From Atrichornis clamosus (Eukaryota > Chordata > Aves > Passeriformes > Menuridae), in contig WBMZ01003004.1 of NCBI GenBank assembly GCA_013400975.1, positions 124,001-188,000 on the forward strand: 64,000 nt of DNA, in the 5' to 3' direction. A program made the position numbers and the translations under genes. How positions within the stretch are numbered: the stretch's first letter is position 1; each line of letters opens with the position of its first letter. This document shows, piece after piece, positions 33,527-48,312 of the stretch. Below the pieces are notes generated by a model. That model did no database searches. It saw only the letters and a list, made by a program, of their open reading frames with translations, and was not told the DNA's origin.

Positions 33527-36500
33527 CTGATGAAGAAGTCTAGGGTGAAACAAACCCACTATTCAGTATTCGATTGTGCAGCCTAATAAGTTACCTAAGG
33601 GTGAATGAAACAGGATAATCACTAGCAGGGTAAATTACGTAAATGACTTTTCCCTGGACACTCTAACTATGCTGAACATCCTACCATCCGACAGCAAATT
33701 ATCTGGGGCCAAAACAGAAGAAGCAAACAAAGGGACTACTGGATGAAATGGCTAAAGGGATATAAAATAACTTTCTCAAGAAAGTTGAATTTTAAATATT
33801 AACTGGACTGTGGCAGTGTGTTGGAAACTCCCTGGCTTTGAGAATTATTTTTGTGTATTGAAATAGTTGGCAAAGTGTCGATTTTCCATGTTAACCCAGG
33901 GGTTATTCTTCCAATAGCTGTTCTCTCCCAAGCATTCACTATCAGTATGGATGCTTGTTCCAGTGATTCTGATCCTTTTTCCTGCCACAATGACAGCCTG
34001 TGGCATAGCTTTGCCTCCCGTTAGTCTTCCTGAGGAAAGCCAGCACTAATGCCAGGTTTGGAGACAATACTGTCCTTCCATGGACTGTAATATGAGGCTG
34101 CAAAGCAAACTTTGCTTTCGAACAGCCACAACAAAATAACAAATCCACCCCTTCATTTTCTACACTCTATTTTCCTAATTAGGTGGGTGGGGGAACAAAT
34201 GTCCACATGCAGAAAGTAGGTGGGCATAGGCTGGATAAATCCCATGCTCCCAATTCTTGGCATGGAACAACACAGCCATTATCCCTTCTAAATGTCAGGG
34301 AACTAGCTCCAACTCTATGAGGTGCCAGACACCTGCTCCCACTACTCCCAGCTTTGCCTTCTGCTGTTGCATGTCTCACTCACAGGCCTTGGTGTAATTC
34401 CACTCTGCACAAATTGAGGCATAAGTGCCAGGAAAGTGGGATTCTGAAAGCATTTCATAGAAAGGCACAGACCAGGGCAGCAACAGACCCACAAGGGGGG
34501 ACACAGCTGCCACTTCCATGAAGAGGAGCCACTCAACACTGAGACTGTACATTGATAAAAAGCCAGGAGAGGGTTAAAGCAAGATGCTTTCTTGCAGGCA
34601 GATGAGTGAAATGGATTTAAGGATTTTTTTCACAACAAAACAAGGCAGAAGAGCCACAAAAGGCTATTGAAAGAAAATAGTGAGCTCTCCTGTCTGACAC
34701 ATCGGCACAGAAGCAATGGCAACACAACGAGGCTGTCACATTGAAAAAGCAGCTCTTCCAGCCACAGGCTGGGCTGCAGGGCAAATACTGTGCAGTGAAG
34801 TCCTTGGATAGAGGGGAATCTGTCCTATTTAGTGTAAGGAGGCAGCAAGATCAGCAGAGCCTGTCTCAGGAGGTCATCCTTCCCTGCCTAGGATCAGGGC
34901 TCCCTCTATGCTTCAATCTAACTGTTTAAGGCAGGCAGAGCCAGTGGATCTGTGAGCAACCATGATGTGTAGTAGAAAACAGAGCTGCAAAGAGGTGGTT
35001 AGAGGGCAAAGAAGAAGAGGTGAGAATGCTTCTCAATTTCTTTCTCTGGCTTTACCCAGGGACTTACACTGCTCATCTTGGGCAAGGGACACCTAATGGA
35101 CCACTCAGTAGCAACCCTAAGCATCCTTTCCATCCTCACTGGATAGCAAACCAGTCCAATGGCCAAAAGAAGTGCCTCCTGCAGATTACTGCAGCACTCC
35201 ATCATGGTCCATCACCATTCTTTGCAGGATGGAAGTGTTTAATGCCCCAGATGTCTGTCAGGCCACAGACTTGTTGGAGAGGCACTGACAGCTCTGCCAC
35301 AGGGACAGTGTGGTTTCCCACTCCCTGATCTGCATGGAATGTGCCATAGTGCTCACATCACTCTTGTCAGCTGAGCTGAGCAAAACCAGATGATTTAGCC
35401 TGGAACCAGTTGGAGAGCACACATGCAAGCATGCTACTCTTTCAGCACATTTGGGGGAAGGCAATGCCAACAGGCAAAGGTAGTAGCTTTTCCATTGAAG
35501 GTTTGGAAGCAGAAGGAGACATACCTTGCCACACTGGAGGCACAGCAAGCATGGGTGGGAAGAAAAAGAAACATGTGCCAGAGACCAAGATGGTCATCCC
35601 TGTAGTGAATTGCCAGCATCCCCAGCTAGGTTAGACCATTATTTACAATATACATTTCTGTGACTGAAGGTGTATATCCAGATTCCTTGGCAAGTAAGAA
35701 CATGTGCCATTCCTGATGTACTCCTACTTGTTACACAAATTTATTGATATGTGCAGGGTTATTTATCTTCTGACTGCTCTGCAGCTCATCATAACCCTTG
35801 TAGTAGAACAAGTTCACCACTGATTACCTTACACCTCTTTGGGCAAACCTGCAGGCCACTGGCCATAGCACTGTAAATCACACAAGCTCTTTAGCATCAA
35901 ACTGCAGAGATAGGCAAGAAAATGAGCTCGTATCTTGCATTCCAGTTCATCACTGGCTTCACCATTTTCATGGAAATAGCAGAGCTGTTCACTTTCCATG
36001 ACAGTAGCAATACTGTCATCATGACGTTCAGGTACTTCAAACTACCTGTTTTGTGAAAACTTTATGTGTTACTGACATAGATTTAATGCATAGTTCCAGA
36101 AACAGTGGCATCACCTGAAGATAAGACATGTATTGCTTTTGATGAATTGTGTATCACTCAAGAAAAATGGGACACTTTTCAATGACATGACCCTTTCTGC
36201 CACACTATGCTGCTCTGGAGGTGTCCACTAAAGACACCAAACAACACACTAAGCTAAGTACCAATCTTCTTGTGCCTACAGAGTGGTTTCTCTGTCAAAG
36301 CACTGGTCTCACAATACAAACCATTTGTATTGATTAACGCTTCCATGAATGTCAGACCATTTCTGCACATGAGTGGACCGCAGGAAAGGTACCAGTTACA
36401 CCATGCTAATGTATAGGAGGAATGTATTGATTGGCATAGAAATAGAATAATATTCCCAGACTACTTTCCACCTCATTTCTAAACTCACATGAGTACCCCC

Positions 36501-39500
36501 GTCAGTATGAGTTGCAATGTTTCACCTATTGAATTTTCTGTGGAATTGGTGAGAATCAACTTGAAAGCTCTTATGTAGAAATTTAGTCTTTCTCTCTGAG
36601 AATCATAAGCATTAATCAAACAATACATTGCATGATAATAATTTTAATTGGTATTTTGTAGCACCTAGCAATTCCCAACTAACTTATAGAAGTTATATGA
36701 AAAATATTCATGTAAGGCAAAGATATTGTCCTTCAGGAGACAAGAGGCAAACAGATGGGGAGAGGGCATGAGAAGCTGAGATTTCAGTCACATTCTGGTT
36801 CTTATTAAAGAACAAGTCACTTTATAGCGGAGGGTTTCTGTTACTGTTACTGTAGAGTTGGATTTTTTAAGGAAAATTATTGGAAACTGCAAGATATATG
36901 CCAAGCACATATTTTTCTTACTGAATTCCTTATTTTCTAAACTCATATAGTTCTTCAAAATGTATTGCTATGGGCAAGTATCCTTCTGAAGGAAAACCTC
37001 TGAAAATCACTATTGAGAACATTAACATCTAGCATATAAAATAACGTAAGACAATAAGTAGTTGTATATGGAAGAAAGAGAAATACTTGCTAATCAGATG
37101 TGAGTAGGTCAAATTTTGATCCCAGATAACCAGTCTGAAATAGGTCCATTTACACTAGGTGCACTAACCTGGTGTCCATGTGTTAAATGAACTCAGAATC
37201 TGCCAGTCAAATACACAGCACACGTAAAATCTTGTTGCTTCGCTGATGTGAGTCTCATTGTTGGGAGCTATGTGGTTTTCCACTTCTGGAGTATTAACTT
37301 CTTCTCAGCCAGAAAAATCCACAGGATCTGTTTGTCTTGGAATCAGAAGGTGCCAGCTGTCTGCTTTACTCAGTATGAATAAATGCAGATTTACTGTTTC
37401 AAAAAGACTTTAAAAGAATCGTGATTTTCTGAAGCCAGAAACAACCTTTTTAATCTCCACAGGGAAACTCCAAACCTATTTTTCTTTTGCACTAACTGTG
37501 GACTAAAACCTGAAGAACGTGTGTGAAGATCACTAAAGATCATTCTCCAGAGAGACAAAAAGTAAGTCATATTCTAGTTGGAGCTACTGAAAAAGTCTCC
37601 AGGTTATGTTTGCATTATGTTCTATCTTGGAGAATTGCTTATATATAGCTTATATAGGAAACACTAACATGGTCAGTTTTGCTAAAAACATCAGAAATAG
37701 CACATGATCCTTCCTGGTTTGTTGCACAACATCTAGCTTGAGAAAGGAAAGAGGAGGCAAATGAAGGCAAAGGAGAAAGAAGAGTAAGAGTTAATGAATA
37801 CTAAGTGAAGGAAAGGGAATGACTACCTTCACTTTCAGGAAGCAGTTAGACGATGATGAGAGCATCTAAGTTCCATTAATGTTGTCTATTTCTCTTCTCA
37901 CCTGTGCAAACAAAGTCACAAAATTCAGCTATCTAGTAGGTCTGTTTCTTTCTTACTCCTAGTGCAATCACAAAAGCAGATGAAAAATATCTGACAGGAG
38001 GGAGAGGCAAAAGAAGTATAATCTAGATGGCTCTCTCCTCACTTAAATGCAACCCAACAGTGTTAAAAAATCTCACCTTGCACTCATTGACCATGACATA
38101 GAGGTCCAACAGAGCAACCACAAACCCTGACCCTGTTCATCATGCCAGGTTAAGAACAAAAGGACATTTTGACTTAATTCCCCTCATTTGAAAACAACCA
38201 TAGATTTGAATACAAAGACAGAATGTCTCTGACTGGTTTAAAGTTTCCCATACAAGATTTCAGCTCAAAAGACCCTCCCATTCAAGGTGGCATAAATATC
38301 ATAAAATACTGTGACTGGGATAGAAATCTCAGGGATATCTCAGACCACTGCAGAACTTAATGACAGCTCCACCAGGTCTCACACATGAAATACAGGATCT
38401 ATTTCTAAATCCCAGTCAGCACTTCTCTCATCTAATTGCCACTCCTCTCACCTGTATTTAGTGGTTGACGAAACAGTACTGTGGCTTCTTTCCTCGCTCC
38501 GGAACCCTTGTCTTTGTTCTCCAGACTGCTGTATCCATCCTGTGCAGTTGTAACGGGGAAAAGGCAGTTGATCTCTTACATGCATGTACATGCCCCAACA
38601 GGTGGCTAGCATGACAGCGGATGGCAATATGACCTGGGGGTATGCACCAGCACGTCAGGTGCCCCTTCACATTGCAACAGTCCCAAAACTGTTGTCTCAC
38701 ACTGAAAGAAGTCTGAAAACATACACTGGGCTGGTCTGAACCCTAAGAGTAGCTGCAAACACAGGTTCACATTGAAACCAGCCCAAATACCTTGATGTAA
38801 CTGTAAAGGTGCACCACCCACGCATCATTGTAGGAACAGTACTTGGAGGAACTCAGACTAACCTTATTACTTCACAAATCTCTCCTCTAAACTTTAGAAA
38901 CACTCCATCAGTGTTTAGAAATGTTATTTTTTTACCTGGTTACTTTAAATTAATTTCACTGTTGGAAAGGCATTGTCTCTCTTCATTAGCAGGGTTTTCA
39001 CAGAAATAGCTTTGCTCTATCGTATGTATTTTAATAATTTACTCAACCAGCATGTACTCACTCATTTCCCTTTCAACTAGCAATGCAACCATGCGAGTGC
39101 AATTCAGTGGATGAAGCAGCTATGAAAGATTGTTTAACTGTGACCTTAAGCAGCCTAGTTATGGCAGAAATCCTCTCCCATTAATCAGTTACACTTTGTC
39201 TGTAGTATTGACTTTGTACTCTTTATGGAGTTTTCATTGCAGAAAAGCTGGTGGACAGCTTAAGACTGTAAAAATTACATTCAGATTTCAGACCACCAAG
39301 AAAATAAACAGGAGGAGAAAATATCTTAACAATATTCTTATGTAGCTTACAGATTCTGCAACATGTACTTTTGGAAATGTGGTGTGGCATTTTCCTGTGT
39401 TATTTGAGAAAGTGTGTAATCACCCAGTTGTTTGGCTTATCATACAAGAAGTTGCCAGCAAATAACTGTTATCTCTCAAGTATGAGATTTCTGTCCCTGG

Positions 39501-42500
39501 CTGACATTGCTGATTAAAGAGTTCCTGTGGTGAGAAAGAGTGGAAAGGCAACCATTTTAGCTGGCGGTATATTATTCCCCATTCATATTACTTTCAAAAA
39601 AGGATAGTGTTTACACAAAGGGCGAACAGCATCATAGCTGGAAAGGCAGAAGGAACCATGAGTCTTTAGGAAAATATGTTACAATTCAGCACTAATGCAA
39701 GATTTTTGATGAGATGTTATGCTGAGCCTGGCGGGCAGCATGTAGTTTGATAGGTAAGGTATTCTTACTTATGCAGCTCCCTGCTAGAAGATGTAAAAGT
39801 AATTCTGATTAGGAAAAGGCAGTTTCAGAAGCTCTTCTGTCCTGAATAATGTTTCACTTGTGAATCCTGGCAATTCCTGAAAGTACTGGTTGGAGGGATA
39901 CATGGAGCACAGCATGTTTCTTACCTACTCAACAGCACTCTGGGGGTAGCCATGATGTGCAGGAACAGAGGACACCTGGATTTCTGCAAGGAAATGCAGA
40001 ACAGTTAGGTGGTAATCTCACTGGGAGCAAAAACTGTCTTTGGAACTAGTGTCTGTGCAGCACCCAATGCTGCTGTCTTAACAGTAAATGGTTTAACACA
40101 CAGAGACAACTCCAAAGTCAACAACAAACACAGTTGGGGCTCATAATCTGAACAGACGTATCTGACCTTTTCCTTAGCTGTCACAGAAGAATATATTCCT
40201 TACATACAGAAGAATCCCAGAAATAATTTATAAAAGTTGAACAGAGGAGACAGAGTACACAAAGTGAAAGGATTAGCAGGTTCTTTTCTGAAAAAGGGTG
40301 TTACTCCCTCCGTAACTGATACAGAAGCAACTTTGGGCACAGTGCATCCCAATGAGAGAGCATGTGGCCTAATTTGGCACTTCTTCCACCAGCAGGAGCC
40401 TGTTCTGTAGGCTATTCACAATCCAACTGAGGCTGGCATCCTTGCCTGGTTGAAGCTGACATGCTGTGCCACATTATGAGTGGGAACAGGACCATCCTAA
40501 CAGATTAGCATGAAAGCACGCTTGCCAGAATATCGGTATGTGGATAATACTTAAGTGTTAAAGGGGGGATCTCTGTCCAAAAATGATGAAATGACAGTCT
40601 GTCTTCAGCTTGCCCAGTTACATTTAGAAAGTCTGTCACAGGGTGTTACAGCTGAGCTTGGCAGACCCCAAAGCCATTTCTGCAGCCCAGGTCAAAGAAG
40701 AAACTGTTTCAGGAATCAAGTTCAGGAATCAAGAGGACATGAGAGATCCCCAGAAAAAAAACTCTGAGTGTCTCAGTACACTGGTTGTTTTTCTTGCTGA
40801 AGTGCCTGGTTTGGCAGGGAAGCCAAATTACAAATTTCTTCTGTTTTTTCAGGGTGATTTGTGTACCTGTGAGCTTCATGGTAAATTTTGTAGTGAGAAA
40901 CAAAGATTAGGGTCAGACTATGACAAAGTCTATGCAGATACAAGAAACCTCTCCTGACTTCTCTACTGCTTTGTGAGATTAAAGCAGTTCTTTGTATTTG
41001 CCTGAGTCCGTTAGCCCCCATTTGCTCCTTGGAGAAATACTCTGTTGAAATTAGCTGGCATGGTGGCTGTGTCTCAGCAAGCAATTCAGGCTAGCTACCT
41101 TCAAAGCTTGCAGAATAATAACAGAATTTTTGCAAGATATTTGTTGTAAAACCAGGAGGTATGGTGTATAAGGCAGAGAAGAATCATACCTGCACGATTA
41201 ACACAGCTCACTCGGCATCCTGCTTTACCTTTCAAAATCAGGGGTTTTCCCATCTGTAGTTGGAAGAGTGACCTACCATTTAGGCTGGACAGGTGATTTA
41301 TGCAAAAAGTATACTTCAGCAGCCTTCACAAGCTATTAATGTCACCTCTGAATATTCTTTTCAGAAGGTTTTCATAATAAAAGTGGGAAAAAACAACTAT
41401 ATTTGCACAAACCATGGCTAAAGTGTTTGATATTTTCAAAGGTGTGGGCTGAAAGACAGAAATCATTTTAATCCCAAATAAGATCTCAAGGAAATAATTA
41501 CTGGGCCTCAGAGAATATATAAATCAAAACTGCCAAAACTGTGTCACTAGATTTCATTACAGTTTACTTATTTAAGCTGAGAAAGAAAACAAGCAGAGTT
41601 CTGTGCAAGTTTGTACTCCTGCATCACCTTTTAGATCTGTCTGTTTACATTTTGCAGAGTTTTAGGAGTGCACAAAGGTGACAAGTTGATGAATTCTAAA
41701 TGTCCTTCAGTAGCTGGAACATTACATTCCCATGCCTCTTGATGAGTCACATTACTTATTTGTCACATATGTTGTTCACACCAGGAAATGTATTCAATGA
41801 AGAAATTAATCCAGGCAGCTCGCCATGGACAGATGAATGAAAGTGACCAAAAGCAGGTTGGAGCAGAAAGTGAGGAAGGGAGAAAGGACTGTTATATCTC
41901 TGCAGTCTCCCAATTCTTGTAATATCAAACACAAGGGCTTTAGAGAGTGAAAACAGCATTTACCAATGCAGAAACCACTCCCTGCTGCTGAGCAGGAACC
42001 TGGGTTGTTGGGCCTGTGCTCCTTTCTGATGTTAGGCCTCTCTCAACTGTGCTTTCACCCTTGACTCAGGGACAGAGGAGGAGCAGCAGCAAGCATTTGG
42101 GTAGGCTGCGTAGCAGAGATGTGAAGAGCCTTGGGACCCTTCATCAGGACCCACTGGGAACCCATTTTGGAAGCAACAGGAAAACTGAATGCATTGCCAG
42201 CACTATGATGAGCTCTTGTTCTCTGGAGTCCAAACTTTAGCCAGAATCAGAGGATTTGGAATTGAAACAAGGGTAAACACAAATATAAAATATGGTTTCT
42301 ACCATATCACCTCATTTCACCGTTGTATCCACAGGGCATGTGGACACCAAGTAGGTCATTGCCAGGTTCCTTATTCTAACACAACATGCTTTTATCAGCA
42401 TTTTTTGCAGGGAAAAGTAGTATTCCGCTATGATAGCCAAAAATTAGCCGTGGTTATCTCACACAGCACACCCAAAGCCCTCATATTTCATAGCTAAGAC

Positions 42501-44489
42501 ACAAGGCTTTTGCCATAGTAATGAATTAGCACTGTGGCAGCTTCTTCCATCCCAGGTTATTCTTAGTGATTGTCACAGCCACTGAAATCTAGATCCTGGC
42601 CATGGTTTCAGAAACTTTAACACAACAGGACAGTGTAAACTGACCCTATACACAAGTAATCTAGCCAAAAATCAGTTGATTTACTAGGCAATGCAGAAAG
42701 TAAAGAAATCTTGATGTTTGTTCCAACACCTAAATGGTTGTGAATCAGATGAAATTTGAAGTGATCAAACTCATTGAAGTTTTCTCACAATTTCTGCTCT
42801 TTGACTATAAAGGAAACAAGTAACATGGGCACTTTTCTATCACAGAAAGTCTTCGAGAACTTCAAACACTTTCTCTTGAAATAGATGGGTTTATGCAAAT
42901 TTTTTGGCATGACTCCCACTGCCCATTTGCAGGGGGTTCATTTCTCCCACAAGAGGGCTTCAGGCTGCTCATCGCACTGTGATCTTCCTTATTCTGGTCT
43001 ATTCCTTATTCCTAACTCATAGATGGAAGCCTTTCCCACAGCAAAACAACAAGAAGGTCTTGAGTATTATTTCAGTTCTGTTACCTGCTTTCAGGCATGG
43101 CTGAGTGGCTGACTGCCCTGGGAATAGGTTCTGTGCCTGTTGCTAGAAGGGAGTGGTGTTTCCTCCCGCAGGAGGCAACTTCTGGCTGTGCAGGCTTGTT
43201 GGGCTCCAGCTACTACAGCTGTTATGTACAGTGTAGAGAGGTGCATCTTGTGCTAGCCACGTGAACAAATGAGGTTTTTGTTCTGTTTGAGTTTTTTTTC
43301 TTAAAATAAGGGAAATTTAATATTTCATTATTTGAGCCATGTTTCTTTCAAATCTGTCCTCTGAGAAACTGAGAGCACTGCATCCTGGAGACAAGGGAAT
43401 TACAATTCTAGACTAATAAATTTTGGTCTGAACTAGAGCAGCCATGAATCATAAATAACTCCTCTTACTTCACTCACGTGAAGCTAACCACCATGGTGTT
43501 TCAGACGCTGAACGTTGTCCACGACCTTTTTTCCTGGAAGGACAGTTGGATAGAAAATTTGTGTTTAGTGAAACATTCCTGCTAACCCAGATTCTTCCTA
43601 TTAATTCAAAATACAACAAAAAAATAGGCTCTTTTGCTCTGGAGAAGATGATTACTCTTAATATATTCTGTTTTCTTCCCAAGCTTTTCAAATTGAAAGC
43701 AAAATTCCTCCTCATCTTTCCTTTGCTGGTCTAATCTCAGCAGCTCTCTCTAAAAACTAATGAAACCAAAGTGTAACCTGGAATCTCCAGCAGAATTTAA
43801 GCATGTTCATTTAAAGGTTTCCTGCTTCCCAATAAAACAATGACTCAGTGTCACACAAAAGATTTCTCTTGCCCTTCAACTCCCACCAAGCTTGTTAGAA
43901 ACTGCTGCTACCCAGCAAGGATGAATTGGTTTACAGCATTAACCAATTAACCCTGACAGCACTCCACTGAAGTCAGGAGGATGAGCCAGGTAGCAGAAAC
44001 TGGATGGACAGTCTGAAGTAAATTACAATGAAGGCTGGATTTGTGCAGAAATATTGGCACATAACACACAATTATGTTCAAGAGATTCTGAAAATCTGTC
44101 CCTAAAAGTGAAAATCAGGTTTGAACCCGAGGTAAAACTCGTATTTGGCATGGTTTGTCCCCTTGCAAGACAGGAAAAACCAGCTTTCAGTTCCCAAGGC
44201 TTCCAAATGCAATTCTCCTCTCTAAACCCACTGACCTCCTACATTCACACAAAGAGCTCAGACTGTTCCTCTGTTGCTCACATGCACTCGTCTGTAAATC
44301 ACACAAACCACTCCATTGCTTGCATCGTCATTAGAGCACACTTCAGATTCAAAATCAAACATTTTTGTCCAACATTCTCACATATGGTATGATTGTTTGC
44401 CCACCAGGAGACTCCTGATAGTCTCATCTACCTTCATGAAGGATTATTTGTCACTTCAAGCCCTCTAGCCACCTGGAACATGGAAATTC
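33527..44489. other. Long stretch of unique DNA, no gene seen
   Basis: Nearly 11 kb without a recognisable gene, RNA or repeat family. Locally GC-richer around 34.2-35.6 kb, where overlapping short frames up to 102 codons occur on both strands without support. An inverted repeat at 43924-43948 is listed separately. Octamer at 42893-42900. Old repeats too decayed to see by eye may be present. Confidence 0.45.
43924..43948. repeat. Inverted repeat with opposed CCAAT boxes
   Basis: AATTGGTT and AACCAATT are perfect 8-bp arms around a 9-bp spacer, so each strand presents a CCAAT motif facing outward. It may be a binding site or chance. Confidence 0.5.
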
Positions 44490-45530
44490 CATTTACATAA
44501 ATTCAGGGCTCAGGTTGTTTGTCTGCTCTCGCTGGCTGTCATAGCAGCCTAATTCATGGGTGGTCACGTCAGCCCTTCACCCTCACATGGTGCCTTGGAG
44601 TTACAAGCAGCAAACACAAAGCTGAAGAAGAGGAAACACATTCTTCAGTCTGGCACAGAATGACAGGCATATGAAACCTAAGGAATTTTATATAATCAGA
44701 GGGGTTTTAAAGACACAGTAAGCTACATTGAAACTAACTTAACACACAAATTAATAATTAGTTCTTCCTCTCTTTAATACAGACTTTCATGGAAGTCACC
44801 TTTATCCAGGAGTCAAGCTCTGGAAATACACTGGTACCTTAGGGAGCTTTCTATCTGTCTTCTACTACAGAATGGATTATGTAAAGATTTCAACCTTGGA
44901 TTAAACTCCTTGGGAAGTTTCAAATGTTGCCTTTCCCCACCAAACAGCATCCAAATCAATTCTTGGCATAAACAACAGTCAAGCTGCCTCCTCTTCTTGC
45001 CAGAGGATTAGGTCCAATGGGACTTAAAGATCATAATTTTTTCCACCATAACTTCCAGCTCAAGACTTCCCACCAATCAGCCATCCATTTTTTGTGGATT
45101 CCAGTCATGGAATGATTTGCAAGAGACTCCATCTCAAGCCTAGGTAGGCAAGGGCATGGGTCCAGCTCCACTCTGGGACATGGTAGAGGCTTCCCAGAAA
45201 ACTGCAGGAATTATTTTTGTGCAAACCTGAGATGAATTTGATCCTTATTGAATTTCAATGCAACTGGCAGAACAATTATATTACTGCTGTCTTCCCCTCA
45301 TTTAGTGCATAGCTCAAAAGCTGATATTACCCATCTATTAGCATTTCACAATGAATTATTTGTTTAGTAGCAAAGAAAAGTGATTAAAATATACAAATGG
45401 TGAAAATCATCTTCTCATCCCCTGCACTGCTGTATAATTCATGCTGAAGAACAAATGAGATTACAGCTCAGGGACTGTCTCCAGGATGAGTTACATTTAT
45501 CCCATTTCCCATTCCTGTTATAATCTTTGT
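44490..45530. promoter_or_regulatory. Putative cluster of conserved non-coding elements
   Basis: Two repeat-free parts stand out. About 44500-44790 has CAGCCTAATTCATG, GGTCACGTCAGCC and AATTAATAATTAG. About 45230-45530 has CTATTAGCATTTCAC, ATGAATTATTTG and TGTATAATTCATGC. The AT-rich, motif-dense texture without repeats resembles long-range enhancers. Inference only. Confidence 0.25.
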
Positions 45531-48270
45531 CAAGACAGTAGAATGATATGTCCCATTTACTGTCCCCTTCACAATATTTGTCAAACTACTGCAATAATAT
45601 AGTTGCTGGATACCCATATACACATCATGAATTATTTGTTGATGTAAGGAAAGTGTTCTTGCATTCTCTCTGAGTAATATGTCCTTCCCTTCAAATCCAG
45701 AAGCAGGTACTGAACAACATTATTCCTTTTTACTGATTTTAGGATCAGATTTGCTACACTCATCCTTTTGTTTGGAAGTGGTAAAAGAGAAGGGGTTGAG
45801 TAGCAGAATGGCAGGCACAGTGTATCACTTTGCTAATTGCAAGGAGGGATCCAGGTGCTGGCAGAGATCAAACCTACTAATATGATATCACCAGCCCTAA
45901 AGGGCAAATAATTGCAACAGATAAATCACTGTTCAATAAACACACCATTAGAACAGCCACCTACCTCTGAGCAAACAGCTTTGCGAAAACTTATCTTTTT
46001 ATGCAAGCATTTGTGTAGGATTAATAGCCACCAACTAACAATATTTTTTTTAACTAATGTCAAAAATGGATATGCTCCATTTGATCTGATATGGTTGCTG
46101 CTGAGTAAATGCAAATAGGAAAAGAAAATTAAAAAAACATGACAAGTGGACACTGCTTCAAAATTAATGGGAAAAGGGGAGAACAAACATTATGCTGTTT
46201 AGCTTGCACTGCTAGGAATGCCTCATCTGGCAGGATACTTGAAAGGAGGGGTCAAGTGATTACCCTAAACAAGTAATCTCATTATTTTAGAGGTTGTGTT
46301 TAAAGACTTACCTGCTACTCCTTGGTTGGAAACTGTGCAAGAACAGGCTCACTCCTGTGATCTTCAATGTGCCTTGAGTCTGACTGGACTGGAAATTACA
46401 TGGATTTGATTACTGGGCCATGTCTGGGAAGTGCAGGTCCAGACTGACTCCTGAAGGAGCTGCGCCCTTCTGGGATTGGACTCACCAGAGCCAAGGTACA
46501 GTGTAGCTGGAGTTAGAGCTGCTCTGATCCTCCCCGCCCCTGGAGCCCAGGATGACTAAATGCAAACTTTGAAAACAAGGGAGTGGAGGCTGTGGGTAAG
46601 TGGAATGTGATCAGAACCAGGACAGACAGAGTTAAGGGGGATCCCAGTACTGCAACCCCAGAGCTTAGCAGGGAGCAGATGACTATAAGCAGGTACACAT
46701 CATGAGCATTCACGGCTGTCTCTGCTTTCTGCCAGCAGTAATCTATGTCTGCAGGGTGAGCTGCAGCTGTAGAGGGAGATGGTTTTGCTTCACTCTGGTA
46801 CACTGAAAGCAGTTGTGTTCTGGCAATACTTCTGCTGGTGCCAGCCACGCTGGAGAAGACCCAAAGGAGAGTACCAGAGAAAGGAACGAAAAGAAGGCCA
46901 GCTGATTCAGTTTGACAGCAGAAGAAAAGCTCCTCTTTAAGTGTTCCACCTGCGGCATGAAGACACCATAGGAACTAGACAGTTTGTGATGTATGTTATG
47001 TCACAGGGATATAAGAACAACATTTGTGTTCCTATCCAAAGGTCCTTGCAGCACAGTTCACTGTCAGACCTAGCTTTGGTAGGGCTGGGAGCAGGCACTC
47101 CAGCATCATACTGGAACTAGCATGGGCACAGAACACACAGCAAAGCAACCACACAGAAGGAGCACAAGAATGTGCTGCCCCCTCAACAGCAGAGAAGGAT
47201 TAGGTGGCCAGCCTAGAAATGCCACTTGCGGAGGACGGAAATAAGTACCAGCAGAAAGCCTGGTCAAAAACTGCAGCAAGCGTACTGAGAAAAGGCAATC
47301 TCTCTATGACCACAAATTTGACAAACCTGCTTATGAGGATGGTGAAGGAAGGGAATTTACCACTGATAAAGCCTGATTAGCAATAACATTTATTCCTCCC
47401 AAGTGAAAGAGGCAAGGGGTTCACTGTAATATATATTTCTGCAGCAAGCAATTGATAACACATGACAGCTAAAAATTAACAATGGAGACTTCCCCCTCCA
47501 CAGAGAGAGACAGAGATATCCAACAGCAGGGTGGCCAGGGCAGCCACAGGCACAGAATGGGTTGCAGACCTCACTCAACCCACGCGCTCAGCAACTCAAG
47601 GGCTTCCCCTCTGTCCTAAACTGGATGTTATGAGCCAGCTGTGCACTCACTGTATCTTTCTTTAGAAAGCTTGCAAGCTTAAGAATCCTAAATGAGGAAG
47701 AAATCAAAAGAGGGAGACTGCCATTCATGCCACTCACAAAAAAAAAAAACTTTTCTCACACAAAAACAGAAGAAGCAATATGGCAGTCATGTTTGTATTT
47801 AGAAAGAAAACAGTAGCAAGGATGTTGTTATTCTTTTCACAGATTATAATTCTTCAAAGATACCTTTTGTTTTTCTAGTTTAAATATGTATTTCCAAATG
47901 TGAAATATAGGCATGAACATTCTATATCAGTTTAAGAAGAAAACAACAAAACAGATACAACTGTGACAGTGTCCAGATGCTTGGAGAGAATGGGACCAGA
48001 GAAAGCATAAGGATACTAATTCATCCCCCTAATATCACCCTCCCAGCATCCAGCTATTTTCAACTCAAGAGATGTCTTCCCTATCCCAACATTTTCCATC
48101 CCTAAATCATAATTTTTCAGTTATCTTGTTCAGGTGAAAGCAAGATTATAGTCAGCTGTCAATGATCTTCAGCAATGACCCAGAAGGATTTTTTATTTTT
48201 GACTAAGATGAGATGCTTCATGGTTAAACTTGCCATGAATCAAATACCAAAACCCAAAAAACAACCAAAC
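45531..48270. other. Unique DNA, no gene seen
   Basis: No recognisable gene. 46.4-47.6 kb is somewhat GC-richer and holds a 111-codon minus frame (46513-46848) without start or splice support. A12 at 47738-47749. Octamer at 46109-46116. Confidence 0.45.
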
Positions 48271-48312
48271 ACCACAAGTTAGGCTTACTGCCTAACCACA
48301 AGTTAGGCTTAC
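48271..48312 (+). repeat. 24-bp partial tandem repeat containing a hairpin
   Basis: ACCACAAGTTAGGCTTAC occurs at 48271-48288 and again, identically, at 48295-48312. The first copy plus spacer forms GTTAGGC-TTACT-GCCTAAC, a perfect 7-bp hairpin at 48278-48296. A small local duplication, perhaps generated at the hairpin. Confidence 0.75.

Noticed and set aside
36785..36840. Possible MIR fragment (ACAAGTCACTTTATAG...)
   Set aside because: Only about 15 bases resemble the MIR core and the flanks do not follow the consensus order.
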